This document shows positions 1-8,672 of a stretch of DNA of 64,000 bases, one piece after another (the stretch's first letter is position 1; every line of letters starts with the position of its first letter). This DNA comes from Streptomyces albipurpureus. GTDB lineage: Bacteria > Actinomycetota > Actinomycetes > Streptomycetales > Streptomycetaceae. The notes below the pieces were generated by a model that was given only the letters and a program-made list of their open reading frames with translations, searched no databases and had not been told where the DNA came from. The stretch covers positions 1-64,000 of the forward strand of contig NZ_JAMQAW010000040.1 in NCBI RefSeq assembly GCF_023701525.1. Direction: 5' to 3'. A program made the translations under genes and the position numbers.

Positions 1-372
1 GCCCGGAACCCCCCCACCCCCAGGTGAGAACACCCAACACAAGGGCGTCGTGCCCAAGCACCCCGCGCCCCGGCCACAAGCACCCCCGCCGAAACGAGCA
101 CCCCGCCAAGGGGGCACCCCCAGCCCGGGTACCCAAGCCCCCGGGACACCGGCAGCCCCAGCGACCAAGGGCCCGCCCCGGCAGGGGCAAACTCAGCCCG
201 TCCGGCGCTTGAGGACGAACCCCACCCCCGGTGAGGACACGGAAAGCGGGCGCGCCCAGCCCAAAAGCCAAGACCCCGGGCACCAGCACCCCACGCAAAC
301 GAACGCCCCACCAGGGGGCACCCCAGCACAAGCGAGGCCCAGCCCCCGAGGCAGACATCACTCAAGGAGCGA
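1..372. other. Gene-free repeat-bearing spacer
   Basis: No convincing gene is visible. The proline-rich open frames here lack family resemblance and ribosome-binding sites and look like a product of C-rich composition. Two diverged copies of a roughly 50-bp segment occur near 67-120 and 271-325, sharing the order CCCCGG, AGCACCCC, GAAACGA/CAAACGA, AGGGGGCACCCC. Between them lies a copy of a short element that I know from many Streptomyces spacers. Confidence 0.6.
194..220. repeat. Streptomyces intergenic repeat element
   Basis: The core CGTCCGGCGCTTGAGGACG is an imperfect hairpin (arms CGTCC and GGACG). I recognise it as a very common motif of Streptomyces intergenic regions, usually found near gene 3' ends. 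Its function is unknown; transcript-end processing or termination is possible. Recognition is from memory, not from a search. Confidence 0.5.
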
Positions 373-1002
373 CTACTCCTCAGGAAACGGCTCCGGGTCC
401 CGTGGCCCGAACATCGCTGTCAGGGCCAGGTGCCCCGCCATCGCCGCCACCGGCCACGCCAGAAGCGCCCCCTTGGCGTTCAGCTCCAGTGGCGCGTCGA
501 ACACCACCCCCGCACCCACCGCCTTCGCGTGTGCGACGACATCCTCTGTCGGCCCCAGCCAGGTACCCACGCCCCATGCCAGGAGCGCCCCGGCCAGCCC
601 GCCGAGTGCCAGCCCCACCACCAGCGCGATGCCGCCGCCTCGGCGGAACAAGAACGCGCCAACGGCGCTCACCGCGCCGAATGCCACCCCGAGGAGGGCA
701 AACGTTCCGTCGGCACCGACGGCCTCCTCGCCCTCGGAGTCTCGGAGGAACACGGCCTTACCGTCCGAGATCAGCGGCACGCTGGGTGCCAGCCATAGCC
801 ACAGGAGCCCGAGGCCGACGCCTAGGACCGCCACCGCGAGGAGGACGATCGCTCCGTCCCGTAGGTCTTCACGCAACGCCATGGTTCCCTCTTTGTGGAG
901 GATTCCGGGCCCGTGCTGCGGGGCCTGCCAAGGGTCGCCGCCCGGGTCCCCGGGTGATGGCGGACGGTGTGGTTGGTGGGGCGGTGTCAGCGGTGCGGTC
1001 AC
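373..1002 (-). CDS. DUF2567-like membrane protein
   Basis: Small membrane protein of unknown function. After a Pro/His-rich N-terminal stretch there are about four hydrophobic segments: one near AIVLLAVAVLGVGLGLLWLW, two in the middle and one near the C terminus (ALLAWPVAAMAGHLALTAMF), with a short extracytoplasmic loop containing VPLISDGKAVFL. The layout resembles actinobacterial DUF2567 proteins. The start is uncertain. GTG at 1002 gives MTAPLTPPH, a beginning that I recall from homologues. ATG at 882 has a better ribosome-binding site (AGAGGGA) but removes the Pro-rich part, which also has lower GC at third positions. It lies downstream of the ABC-2 permease on the same strand, with a 153-bp gap. 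Confidence 0.6.
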   Translation of the reverse strand: MTAPLTPPHQPHRPPSPGDPGGDPWQAPQHGPGILHKEGTMALREDLRDGAIVLLAVAVLGVGLGLLWLWLAPSVPLISDGKAVFLRDSEGEEAVGADGTFALLGVAFGAVSAVGAFLFRRGGGIALVVGLALGGLAGALLAWGVGTWLGPTEDVVAHAKAVGAGVVFDAPLELNAKGALLAWPVAAMAGHLALTAMFGPRDPEPFPEE

Positions 1003-1155
1003 CCCGCCATCGTGCCAGGCGAGGGCAGAGCGCGCCTCACCGGACCGGTGGCTCATGGGGGTGCCCGGCCCTGGGAAAACCGGTGACCTCGGCATACCGC
1101 GGTGAAACCCAGCCCGAGGGATTCAGCGGACCGCAGCCCGCCGCAGGGCCCAGAT

Positions 1156-1983
1156 TCAGCGGACCGCGGCCCGCCGATAGGCCCAGGTCGCCACCGTCAA
1201 GGAGACGACACCCACCAGTGCGCAGATCGCCAGGTCGAATCCCACGGCCGCCCAGTCGGGCCGCGGCCCGAAGGTCCGCGCCAGTGCCTCGACTCCGTAG
1301 GTGGAGGGCAGTAGATCACGTGCGTACGAGATGGGCTCCGGCAGCCGATCAGGTGGCAGTACGCCCAGGAGCAGCGCGGCGGACATCCCCAGCTGCCCCA
1401 GCAGGGTGGCGAGCTCTTGGCGCGGTGCGAGCAGGCCGAGGGCGGCGCCGAGGCCGGCGAGGGCGGCTCCGGCGAGCGGGATCACCGCTACGAGGACCCA
1501 GAGGTGCGTCAGGGGCAGCGAGAACAGCACGCTGCCGGTGACCGCGGTGATGATGGTGCCGGGGACGGTGAAGGAGGCGTAGGCGCCGGCCGCTCCGAGT
1601 ACGACGGCCGCGGGTGGCACGGGCAGGGTGGCGTAGTGGTCGAGTCCGCCGCTGGCCCGCAGCTGCCCGAAGTACTGGGCGAGCAGATTGAGCGCGACGA
1701 AGGCGACCACGAGCACCGACGATCCGGCGACCACGGCGCGCGCCTCGTCCCCGCCGTCAACGACCCCCCGCATCAGGACCATGATCCCGATGGATTGGAA
1801 GGTCGCCACGAAGAGCAGCGGAATCCGGGCGACGCGGGCCCGGGACAACTGTGCGGTGTAGACCGCCCCGAGCGCCGGTAGTAGCCGTGCCCGGGGGGCG
1901 AGCGGCGCGGGGGCAGCGACGGCAGTATCGCGCCCCCTGATCCGCGTCTGCCCGGACACTGCCTCCATGGGCACGATGCTCAC
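1156..1983 (-). CDS. ABC-2 type transporter permease
   Basis: Membrane subunit (275 aa) of an ABC-2 exporter. There is a cytoplasmic N terminus of about 45 residues (GRDTAVAAPAPLAPR), then about six hydrophobic segments: ARIPLLFVATFQSIGIMVLM, AVVAGSSVLVVAFVALNLL, the PAAVVLGAAGAYASFTVPG region, HLWVLVAVIPLAGAALAGLG, LLGQLGMSAALLLGVL and a C-terminal AICALVGVVSLTVATWAY. The motif SYARDLLPSTYGVEAL between the last two segments is typical of ABC-2 permeases. The GTG start overlaps the stop of the ATPase gene by 4 bp (GTGA), so the two are translationally coupled and surely form one exporter. The substrate cannot be read from sequence; a drug or lipid is possible. Confidence 0.9.
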   Translation of the reverse strand: MSIVPMEAVSGQTRIRGRDTAVAAPAPLAPRARLLPALGAVYTAQLSRARVARIPLLFVATFQSIGIMVLMRGVVDGGDEARAVVAGSSVLVVAFVALNLLAQYFGQLRASGGLDHYATLPVPPAAVVLGAAGAYASFTVPGTIITAVTGSVLFSLPLTHLWVLVAVIPLAGAALAGLGAALGLLAPRQELATLLGQLGMSAALLLGVLPPDRLPEPISYARDLLPSTYGVEALARTFGPRPDWAAVGFDLAICALVGVVSLTVATWAYRRAAVR

Positions 1984-2963
1984 GCTTTGACCAGCCCCTT
2001 CATCGCGTTCCCCCCGAGAGCCAAGTACACGTCCTCCAAGCTCGGCGTCGCCAGCGTGAAGTCGTCGAGCGCCGCGAACGCGGCACCGCCGGTCACCGCG
2101 GCGACCGCGGCCCGTGCCTCGTCGGGTGCGAGTCGCAGCACCCAGCGGCGGCCGGATTCCTGTGCGGAGCCGCGGAGCGCGGCCACCTCGGGTACATCCA
2201 GCGGCGCGCGTTCTCGCCAGACGAGTTCCACCCGGACCTCGCCTGCGACGTGTTCCTTCAACCCGCTGGGTGTGTCGCAGGCGATGACGCGGCCGCGTTC
2301 GAGCACGGCGACCCGGTCGAGCACGGTCTCCGCCTCGATCACATTGTGGGTGACGAGCACGACGGTCGCGCCGTGCTCGGCCCGGCGGCGGTCGACCGCC
2401 GCCCAGACCGCGCGGCGGGCGACGGGGTCCATTCCCGTGGTGGGCTCGTCCAGGACGAGCAGCGGCCGCTCTCCCACGAGGGTGGCCGCGAAGCAGGCCA
2501 GCCGGCGCTGCCCTCCGGAGAGTTTCTTCAGCGGACGTCCGGCCAGTTCGGTGAGGCCCAGTTCGTCGAGTACGCGATCGCGCTCGGCCCTGGCATCTCG
2601 AATGGAGAGCCCACGGAGTCGTCCGGTGGTCTCGGCCGCGAGCGAGACGGTCAGTTCGTCGAGTGCGGTGGATTCCTGCCCGAGGTAGCCGATGAGTCGG
2701 GCGGCCCGCTCCGGGTGGCGTACGAGGTCGTGGCCCAGTACCTCGATGCTGCCGGAGTCAGGGCGCATCAGTCCGGTCAGCTGGCGTACGAGCGTTGATT
2801 TCCCGGCGCCGTTGGGCCCGAGCAGGCCGAAGATCTCTCCGCCCTGGACTTCCAGGGTGATCCCGTCGGTCGCGCGGACCTCCGGTGTCGCGGGGACTCC
2901 TCGGCGACCGCGCGCAGCAGGGTACGTCTTGACCAGCCGCCGCACCACGCACACCGTACTCAC
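1980..2963 (-). CDS. ABC transporter ATP-binding protein
   Basis: Nucleotide-binding subunit partnering the ABC-2 permease. Walker A GPNGAGKST lies at residues 49-57, signature LSGGQ at 148-152, Walker B LLVLDEP around 168-174 and the H-loop in VLVTHN. A C-terminal domain follows, ending in TPSLEDVYLALGG, the usual close of DrrA-type ATPases. GTG at 2963 is chosen because it is just clear of the upstream gene (28-bp gap) and leaves a short N terminus before RRLVKTYP. No strong ribosome-binding site is visible; GTG at 2954 or 2948 is possible. It is co-directional with the NYN gene upstream and coupled to the permease downstream. Confidence 0.92.
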   Translation of the reverse strand: MSTVCVVRRLVKTYPAARGRRGVPATPEVRATDGITLEVQGGEIFGLLGPNGAGKSTLVRQLTGLMRPDSGSIEVLGHDLVRHPERAARLIGYLGQESTALDELTVSLAAETTGRLRGLSIRDARAERDRVLDELGLTELAGRPLKKLSGGQRRLACFAATLVGERPLLVLDEPTTGMDPVARRAVWAAVDRRRAEHGATVVLVTHNVIEAETVLDRVAVLERGRVIACDTPSGLKEHVAGEVRVELVWRERAPLDVPEVAALRGSAQESGRRWVLRLAPDEARAAVAAVTGGAAFAALDDFTLATPSLEDVYLALGGNAMKGLVKA

Positions 2964-2991
2964 GAGGTATGAGGGTACGGGGTCGCCCTTA

Positions 2992-4239
2992 CTACTCCCC
3001 GGCCGGGGCGTGTTCCGCCGCGGCCCGCACATCGATCTCGCGCCAGAACCCGGCCCTGATCGCATAGCGGTCATGCTCGTCGATCTGGTCGTCCTTGTGG
3101 GCCAGCAGGCCGAAACGTGCTGCGTAACGCAGTAGTTCTCCATCGATCCGGTGCGGAATCCGGGGGTACATCGTCGAGAGTTTCTGTACATGGCCGCTCT
3201 CGGGCAACCGCTCCATCCAGCGTCGGGCGAAGACCTGGCCGACCTCGAACGGGTCGCCGCCGACGGTGGTGATGTCTTCTTCACGGTCGGCCCAGCGCTG
3301 CTCGGCGCTGGTGAGCTGGGCGAGGGTGGGGAGGGAGGCCGTCTCGGGCGGTTCCCCCACCGTCGCTCCGGTGCCGGGGCGTTCCACCCAGCCCTTGTCG
3401 GAGGACCAGCGCAGGGTGGCGCTCGGGGGCGGCTGGTGCGGCGGGTGCGGGCCGGGGGTGCGCAGTCCCGCGAGGTCCTTGGGGGTGGGGACACCCCTGG
3501 AACTGCCGGGGGTCGGCGCGTTCGCGGTGTCGTGGTCGACCGTTGAGGGCTGTACGCCGTTGGCCACGGCGTCGGCCGCCGCCGCCTGGGAGGCGGCCAG
3601 CGCGGATTCGGGTAGCGGGGCGGAGAGGATCGCCGCGATCTCGGGGCGGGGCACGGGTGGCGGCGCGCAGACCCCGGTGAGCTCCTTGGCGCGTACGGCC
3701 CGGGTGATCCAGACGCGGTCGAGGACCCGGCGTTCATCGGCCTCGGCGACGAGGTCTTCCGACTGGTTGTAGTCGCCGTCGGCGGCCTGGACGGCCCAGA
3801 GGTGGACGGCGACTCCATGTTCCTTGGCGGACATCAGGCCGGGCAGGAGATCACCGTCCCCGGTGACCAGCACAACATCCGAGCAAGCGCGATTTCTGGC
3901 CAACTCGGTGAGCTCTGCGTGCATGGCCGCGTCGACGCCCTTCTGCGCCCAGCGCCCATCACTTCGGGTCAGCGCTCCGAGTCGGACCGTGACTCTGGGC
4001 ATCACGCGCAGCCGGCGGTGCTCGGGTTGCGGTACCCGATCGGGGGCACCGTCGAACCAGTAGATACGGAGCAGGGGACGCTCCGTGTCCGCCTCGGCAA
4101 GCTCACGTAGGCCCTGGATGAGAGCGGTGTGATCGACGGTGATCCGGGAACGCGCCGGCTCTCCGGCGAGGAGGCTCGCGGCGGCGCCGAGCAGATAGCC
4201 GGCGTCCACCAGCACAACGCAGCGGTCCACGCGCTCCAC
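2992..4239 (-). CDS. NYN (PIN-like) domain putative nuclease
   Basis: Protein of 415 aa whose N-terminal half is an NYN domain, a PIN-like fold found in RNases. Acidic positions expected at the active site are visible: VVLVDAGYLL at the start, QKGVDAAMHAEL in the middle and VLVTGDGDLLPG later. After a low-complexity linker (about residues 205-300) comes a conserved C-terminal segment with RIPHRIDGELLRYAARFGLL and DRYAIRAGFWREID that resembles a small helical or winged-helix nucleic-acid-binding module; that part is inference. The start is GTG 4239 (VERVDRC) by recollection of homologues, or GTG 4230, which is better spaced from AAAGAGGG. It is probably cotranscribed with the ABC pair. The RNA or DNA target is unknown. 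Confidence 0.85.
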   Translation of the reverse strand: MERVDRCVVLVDAGYLLGAAASLLAGEPARSRITVDHTALIQGLRELAEADTERPLLRIYWFDGAPDRVPQPEHRRLRVMPRVTVRLGALTRSDGRWAQKGVDAAMHAELTELARNRACSDVVLVTGDGDLLPGLMSAKEHGVAVHLWAVQAADGDYNQSEDLVAEADERRVLDRVWITRAVRAKELTGVCAPPPVPRPEIAAILSAPLPESALAASQAAAADAVANGVQPSTVDHDTANAPTPGSSRGVPTPKDLAGLRTPGPHPPHQPPPSATLRWSSDKGWVERPGTGATVGEPPETASLPTLAQLTSAEQRWADREEDITTVGGDPFEVGQVFARRWMERLPESGHVQKLSTMYPRIPHRIDGELLRYAARFGLLAHKDDQIDEHDRYAIRAGFWREIDVRAAAEHAPAGE

Positions 4240-4551
4240 CCTCTTTCGGGAACTCCGAGGCCTCGGGGACCAGGGATTCTTTAAGGATCTTGGGAATTTG
4301 GGATCTTGGAATTCAAAGAGAAATAACGTCCCCGGAGTCGCTTGCGAACCGGGGAGTGTCACAGACTGCTTTGAGTCTGCCCGACCGGAAGAGGCTAAAC
4401 GGCCGGAACTCGATCATCGGCGTGGCGGAAGTTCGCCAGGGCCTGTGACAAGGGGCGTTTACCCACGGCAATGATCCAAAATGCGACGTATCGCACCATA
4501 TGTGAGTCTGGTCCCGGCCCTGGCCCCTAGACCCCACGATGGAGGCACACC

Positions 4552-4731
4552 ATGGCCAAGCACAAGAATCGCAAGGGTGGCCATCAGCAGGACCGCTCGT
4601 CGCAGTCCGAGCGCGGCGAGGAGCAGGCCAAGTCGACCGCCTACGAGGCCCAGTCCCAGCCGCAGTCGCAGGCACAGGGCAGCCCGGCGGATGTTGCTCG
4701 CAAGCACCAGCGGCGTTTCGGCCACAACTGA
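4552..4731 (+). CDS. Small basic hydrophilic protein (59 aa)
   Basis: A short gene with a clear ribosome-binding site (GGAGG, 7 bp before ATG). It begins MAKHKNRKGGHQQD, continues through a Gln/Ser/Glu-rich middle and ends in the basic stretch DVARKHQRRFGHN. There is no membrane segment or cysteine. Composition suggests an intrinsically disordered, nucleic-acid-compatible protein. Similar very short proteins are common in Streptomyces at this locus, as I recall; the function is unknown. It diverges from the NYN/ABC operon and is closed by a strong hairpin. Confidence 0.75.
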   Translation: MAKHKNRKGGHQQDRSSQSERGEEQAKSTAYEAQSQPQSQAQGSPADVARKHQRRFGHN

Positions 4732-4783
4732 TCACACTCAGCTAGCTCGCCAGGGCTGCCGAACGGCCCTGGATCAGTAGGAA

Positions 4784-4834
4784 GAGGAGAAGGGGCGCAC
4801 CCCGCCGCTCTGGCCGGGTGCGCCCCTTCTCCTC
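4784..4834. terminator. Bidirectional terminator hairpin
   Basis: A perfect 19-bp inverted repeat (arms 4784-4802 and 4816-4834, 13-nt loop) between the small basic protein and dnaE, which converge here. There is no T-run on either side, as is usual in Streptomyces terminators. Confidence 0.88.
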
Positions 4835-4886
4835 ACTGTGTGCTCAGCCTTCGGTGGCAGCCGGTGATCGGCCCGTCAGAACGGGA

Positions 4887-7800
4887 TCAGCCGGCCAGGC
4901 AGGCAGGACCCAGCAGCACCTTCAGATCACCGAAGAGCGCCGGGTCGGGCTGCACTCGATGCCGATCGAGCCGCAGCACCGTGGTGGTGCGGGGCCCCTG
5001 GAGCTTGATCCGCACCTCGGTGTTGCCCCTGTGGTGACTGAGGATCTCACCGAGGCGGGTCACCATCGGAGGGGTCACCTTCACGGTGGGGATGGTCACC
5101 ACCACCGGCGCGTTGGTGCCCGCCGACGAGAGGTCGGGGACCATCAGCTCCATCGCGACCAGGCGGGGCACGTCTTCTCGTTTGTCCAGACGCCCCTTGA
5201 CGAAGACGACGGTGTCTTCCACGAGCTGGGTGGAGACCAGCTGGTAGGTGGCGGGGAAGAACATGCACTCGATGGAGCCGGCGAGGTCCTCGACGGTCGC
5301 GATGGCCCAGGCATTGCCCTGTTTGGTCATCTTGCGCTGGAGGCCGGAGATGATGCCGCCGATGGTGACGATGGCGCCGTCGGCGTGTTCACCGCCGGTG
5401 AGTTGGGAGATCGCCGCATCGCTCTTGTCGGAGAGGACGTGCTCGATACCGAAGAGCGGGTGGTCGGAGACATAGAGTCCGAGCATTTCCCGCTCCTGCG
5501 CCAGCAGGTAGGACTTCTCCCACTCGATATCGGAGAATTCCACATCGAGCCCGAAGCCGGGCTCATCCGCGCTGTCGTCGCCGCCCATGCCGCCGAAGAG
5601 GTCGAACTGGCCCTCGGCTTCCTTGCGCTTGACCGCGACCACATTGTCGATCATGGGCTCATGGTGGGCGACCAGGCCCTTGCGGGTGTGGCCCATCTCA
5701 TCGAAGGCGCCGGCTTTGATGAGTGATTCGACCGTGCGCTTGTTGCAGACCACGGCCTCGACCTTGTCGAGGAAGTCGGGGAAGGTGGAGTACTTCCCCT
5801 TGGTCTTACGGCAGCGAATGATCGAGTCGACCACATTCGTACCGACATTCCGAATGGCGGAGAGGCCGAACAGAATCACATCGTCGCCCTGGGCCGCGAA
5901 GTTCGACTGTGATTCATTCACATTAGGCGGTAGCACCTTGATGCCCATCCGCCGACACTCGTTGAGATAGACCGCCGACTTGTCCTTGTCGTCCTTCACC
6001 GAAGTCAGCAGTGCCGCCATGTATTCGGCGGGGTAGTTCGCCTTGAGATACGCCGTCCAGTAGGTGACAAGGCCGTACGCGGAGGAGTGAGCCTTGTTGA
6101 AGGCGTATCCGGCGAAGGGGACCAGCACATCCCACAGCGCCTGGATCGCCTCGTCGGAGTACTGGTTCTTCCGGGCACCCGCCTGGAAGATGGTGAAGTT
6201 CGCTGCCAGCTCTTCGGGCTTCTTCTTGCCCATGACTCGGCGGAGGATATCGGCTTCACCCAGTGAGTAGCCCGCGATGATCTGCGCGGCCTTCTGCACC
6301 TGCTCCTGGTAGACGATCAATCCATGGGTGATGTCCAGAACCTCTTTGAGAGGCTCTTCCAACTCCGGGTGGATCGGGGTGATCTCCTGCTGCTTGTTCT
6401 TCCGCAGCGCGTAGTTCGTATGGGAGTTCATTCCCATCGGGCCCGGACGGTACAGGGCCGATACGGCGGAGATGTCCTCGAAGTTGTCGGGCTTCATCAG
6501 CCGCAGCAGTGAGCGCATCGGGCCGCCGTCGAACTGGAAGACGCCGAGGGTGTCACCGCGGCAGAGCAGTTCGTACGTCGTGGGGTCGTCCAGGGGGAGC
6601 GCCAGCATCTCCAGGTCGATGCCCTTGTTGGACTTCACCATCTTGATGGCGTCGTCCATGATGGTGAGGTTGCGCAGGCCGAGGAAGTCCATCTTCAGCA
6701 GGCCGAGCGATTCACACTGCGGGTAGTCCCACTGGGTGATGGTGACGCCATCGGTGTGCCGGACCCAGACCGGGGCGTGGTCGGTGATGGTCTCGCTGGA
6801 CATGATCACACCGGCGGCGTGCACACCCATCTGCCGGACCAGGCCCTCCACACCCTTGGCGGTGTCGATGACCTTCTTCACGTCCGGTTCGTTCTCGTAC
6901 ATCCCCCGGATCTCGCCCGCCTCCGAGTACCGCGGATGGGAGGGGTCGGTGATCCCGGAGAGGTCGATTCCCTTACCGAGCACATCGGCGGGCATGGCCT
7001 TGGTGAGCCGGTCGCCCATCGCGTACGGATAGCCCAGCACTCGGGCCGAGTCCTTGATGGCGTTCTTGGCCTTGATCTTTCCGTAGGTGCCGATCATGGC
7101 CACCTTGTCGGAACCGTACTTCTCCGTCACATACCGGATGACTTCCACGCGCCGACGCTCGTCGAAGTCGATGTCGACATCAGGCATGGAAACACGCTCG
7201 GGGTTGAGGAACCGCTCAAAGATCAGACCGTGCTCGATCGGATCGAGGTCGGTGATACCCATGGCGTACGAAACGATCGAGCCGGCTGCCGAGCCACGGC
7301 CCGGGCCCACCGCGATGCCCTGGTTCTTGGCCCACATGATGAAGTCGGCGACCACCAGGAAGTAACCCGGGAACCCCATCTTGATGATGACGTCCATCTC
7401 GTACTCCGCCTGCCTCTGGCGGTCGTCGGGAACGCCGCCCGGATACCGGCGGTTCATGCCGACCCGGACTTCCTCCTGGAACCAGGTGACCTCCGTGAAG
7501 CCCTCCGGGATATCGAACTTGGGCATGAGGTTCTTCGCCTCGAACATGCCGCTGGTGTCGATCTGCTCGGCGACCAGGAGAGTGTTGCGGCAGCCGTCCT
7601 GCCAGGCGTCCGATGAGTCGATGGCGTACATCTCGTCCGTGGACTTCAGGTAGTAGCCGGTGCCGTCGAACTTCAGCCGGTTCGTATCGGAGAGGTTCTT
7701 ACCGGTCTGGATGCACATGAGCGCGTCGTGCGCGGTCGCCTCGTGCGCGTATGTGTAGTGCGAGTCGTTCGTCACCAGCGGCGGAATGCCGAGCTTCTTG

Positions 7801-8429
7801 CCGACCCGGAGCAGATCGTCGCGGACCTTGTGCTCGATGTCGATGCCGTGGTCCATCAACTCCAGGAAGTACCGGTCCTTGCCGAAGATGTCCTGGTACT
7901 CCGAGGCGGCCTTCAGCGCTTCGTCGAACTGACCGAGGCGCAGCCGGGTCTGGAGCTCGCCGGAGGGACAGCCGGTGGACGCGATCAGACCATCGGACCA
8001 CTGGGCGATGGTCTCCTTGTCCATGCGCGGCCATTTCTGGAGCCAGCCCTCCGCATAGGCGTCCGAGGAGAGCCGGAAGAGGTTGTGCAGCCCCGTCCTG
8101 TTCGCCGCCCAGATCGTCGCGTGGGTATAACCACCGGAACCGGACACGTCGTCGCGCTTCTGGTGCGGCTGGCCCCACTGGATCTTGCGCTTGTTCCGCC
8201 GGGACTCGGGGGCGATATACGCCTCGATCCCGATGATCGGCGTGACGCCCGCCTTCTTCGCGGTGTGGAAGAAGTCATACGCCCCGTGGAGGTTGCCGTG
8301 GTCCGTCATCGCAATATGCGACATCCCCATCTCGTTGCACGCGGCGAACATGTCCTTCAACCGCGCCGCACCATCCAGCAGCGAGTACTGGGTGTGCACA
8401 TGCAGATGCGTGAAGGGCGGTTTTGTCAC
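4887..8429 (-). CDS. dnaE: DNA polymerase III alpha subunit
   Basis: Replicative polymerase, DnaE1 type, 1180 aa. The N-terminal PHP domain shows HLHVHT (8-13), TDHGN (42-46) and NDSHY (221-225). The catalytic palm contains PDVDIDFDERR at about 416-426, with the aspartates that bind magnesium, preceded by GPGRGSAAGS. KKKPEE and the fingers region follow. A helix-hairpin-helix segment lies around ALIKAGAFDEMG, and an OB-fold near the C terminus carries VTIGGIISGLQRK. The start is GTG 8429, preceded by GGAGG at good spacing and giving VTKPPFTHLHVHTQ. An in-frame extension to 8516 is not needed. The long 5' spacer holds divergent control for the DUF2252 gene. Confidence 0.98.
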   Translation of the reverse strand: MTKPPFTHLHVHTQYSLLDGAARLKDMFAACNEMGMSHIAMTDHGNLHGAYDFFHTAKKAGVTPIIGIEAYIAPESRRNKRKIQWGQPHQKRDDVSGSGGYTHATIWAANRTGLHNLFRLSSDAYAEGWLQKWPRMDKETIAQWSDGLIASTGCPSGELQTRLRLGQFDEALKAASEYQDIFGKDRYFLELMDHGIDIEHKVRDDLLRVGKKLGIPPLVTNDSHYTYAHEATAHDALMCIQTGKNLSDTNRLKFDGTGYYLKSTDEMYAIDSSDAWQDGCRNTLLVAEQIDTSGMFEAKNLMPKFDIPEGFTEVTWFQEEVRVGMNRRYPGGVPDDRQRQAEYEMDVIIKMGFPGYFLVVADFIMWAKNQGIAVGPGRGSAAGSIVSYAMGITDLDPIEHGLIFERFLNPERVSMPDVDIDFDERRRVEVIRYVTEKYGSDKVAMIGTYGKIKAKNAIKDSARVLGYPYAMGDRLTKAMPADVLGKGIDLSGITDPSHPRYSEAGEIRGMYENEPDVKKVIDTAKGVEGLVRQMGVHAAGVIMSSETITDHAPVWVRHTDGVTITQWDYPQCESLGLLKMDFLGLRNLTIMDDAIKMVKSNKGIDLEMLALPLDDPTTYELLCRGDTLGVFQFDGGPMRSLLRLMKPDNFEDISAVSALYRPGPMGMNSHTNYALRKNKQQEITPIHPELEEPLKEVLDITHGLIVYQEQVQKAAQIIAGYSLGEADILRRVMGKKKPEELAANFTIFQAGARKNQYSDEAIQALWDVLVPFAGYAFNKAHSSAYGLVTYWTAYLKANYPAEYMAALLTSVKDDKDKSAVYLNECRRMGIKVLPPNVNESQSNFAAQGDDVILFGLSAIRNVGTNVVDSIIRCRKTKGKYSTFPDFLDKVEAVVCNKRTVESLIKAGAFDEMGHTRKGLVAHHEPMIDNVVAVKRKEAEGQFDLFGGMGGDDSADEPGFGLDVEFSDIEWEKSYLLAQEREMLGLYVSDHPLFGIEHVLSDKSDAAISQLTGGEHADGAIVTIGGIISGLQRKMTKQGNAWAIATVEDLAGSIECMFFPATYQLVSTQLVEDTVVFVKGRLDKREDVPRLVAMELMVPDLSSAGTNAPVVVTIPTVKVTPPMVTRLGEILSHHRGNTEVRIKLQGPRTTTVLRLDRHRVQPDPALFGDLKVLLGPACLAG

Positions 8430-8672
8430 GGCGGGGGCCTCCGGAGAGCGAGCGACGAGGGGGCGGCGAGGGGCCTGAGGGGGACAGGCAGGAAGTCTAC
8501 GACCCCCCACCGACACATCGTGGTGGGCGGCGCGAGCACCCCCGGGTCCCGCGGCGGACGGGCACTCCCGGACGCGGTCGAGCGTTGAAGGGGCTGAAGC
8601 CGCATCCCCGGCTCTGGGTGCCGGGGAGGGGCCTGACCGTTATGCACGTACCGCACCAGGAGGCACAGAGCG

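Noticed and set aside
2964..3818. Long N-terminal extension of the ABC ATPase
   Set aside because: This part overlaps the NYN gene in another frame and translates to Pro/Arg/Ser-rich sequence; the ATPase begins at GTG 2963.
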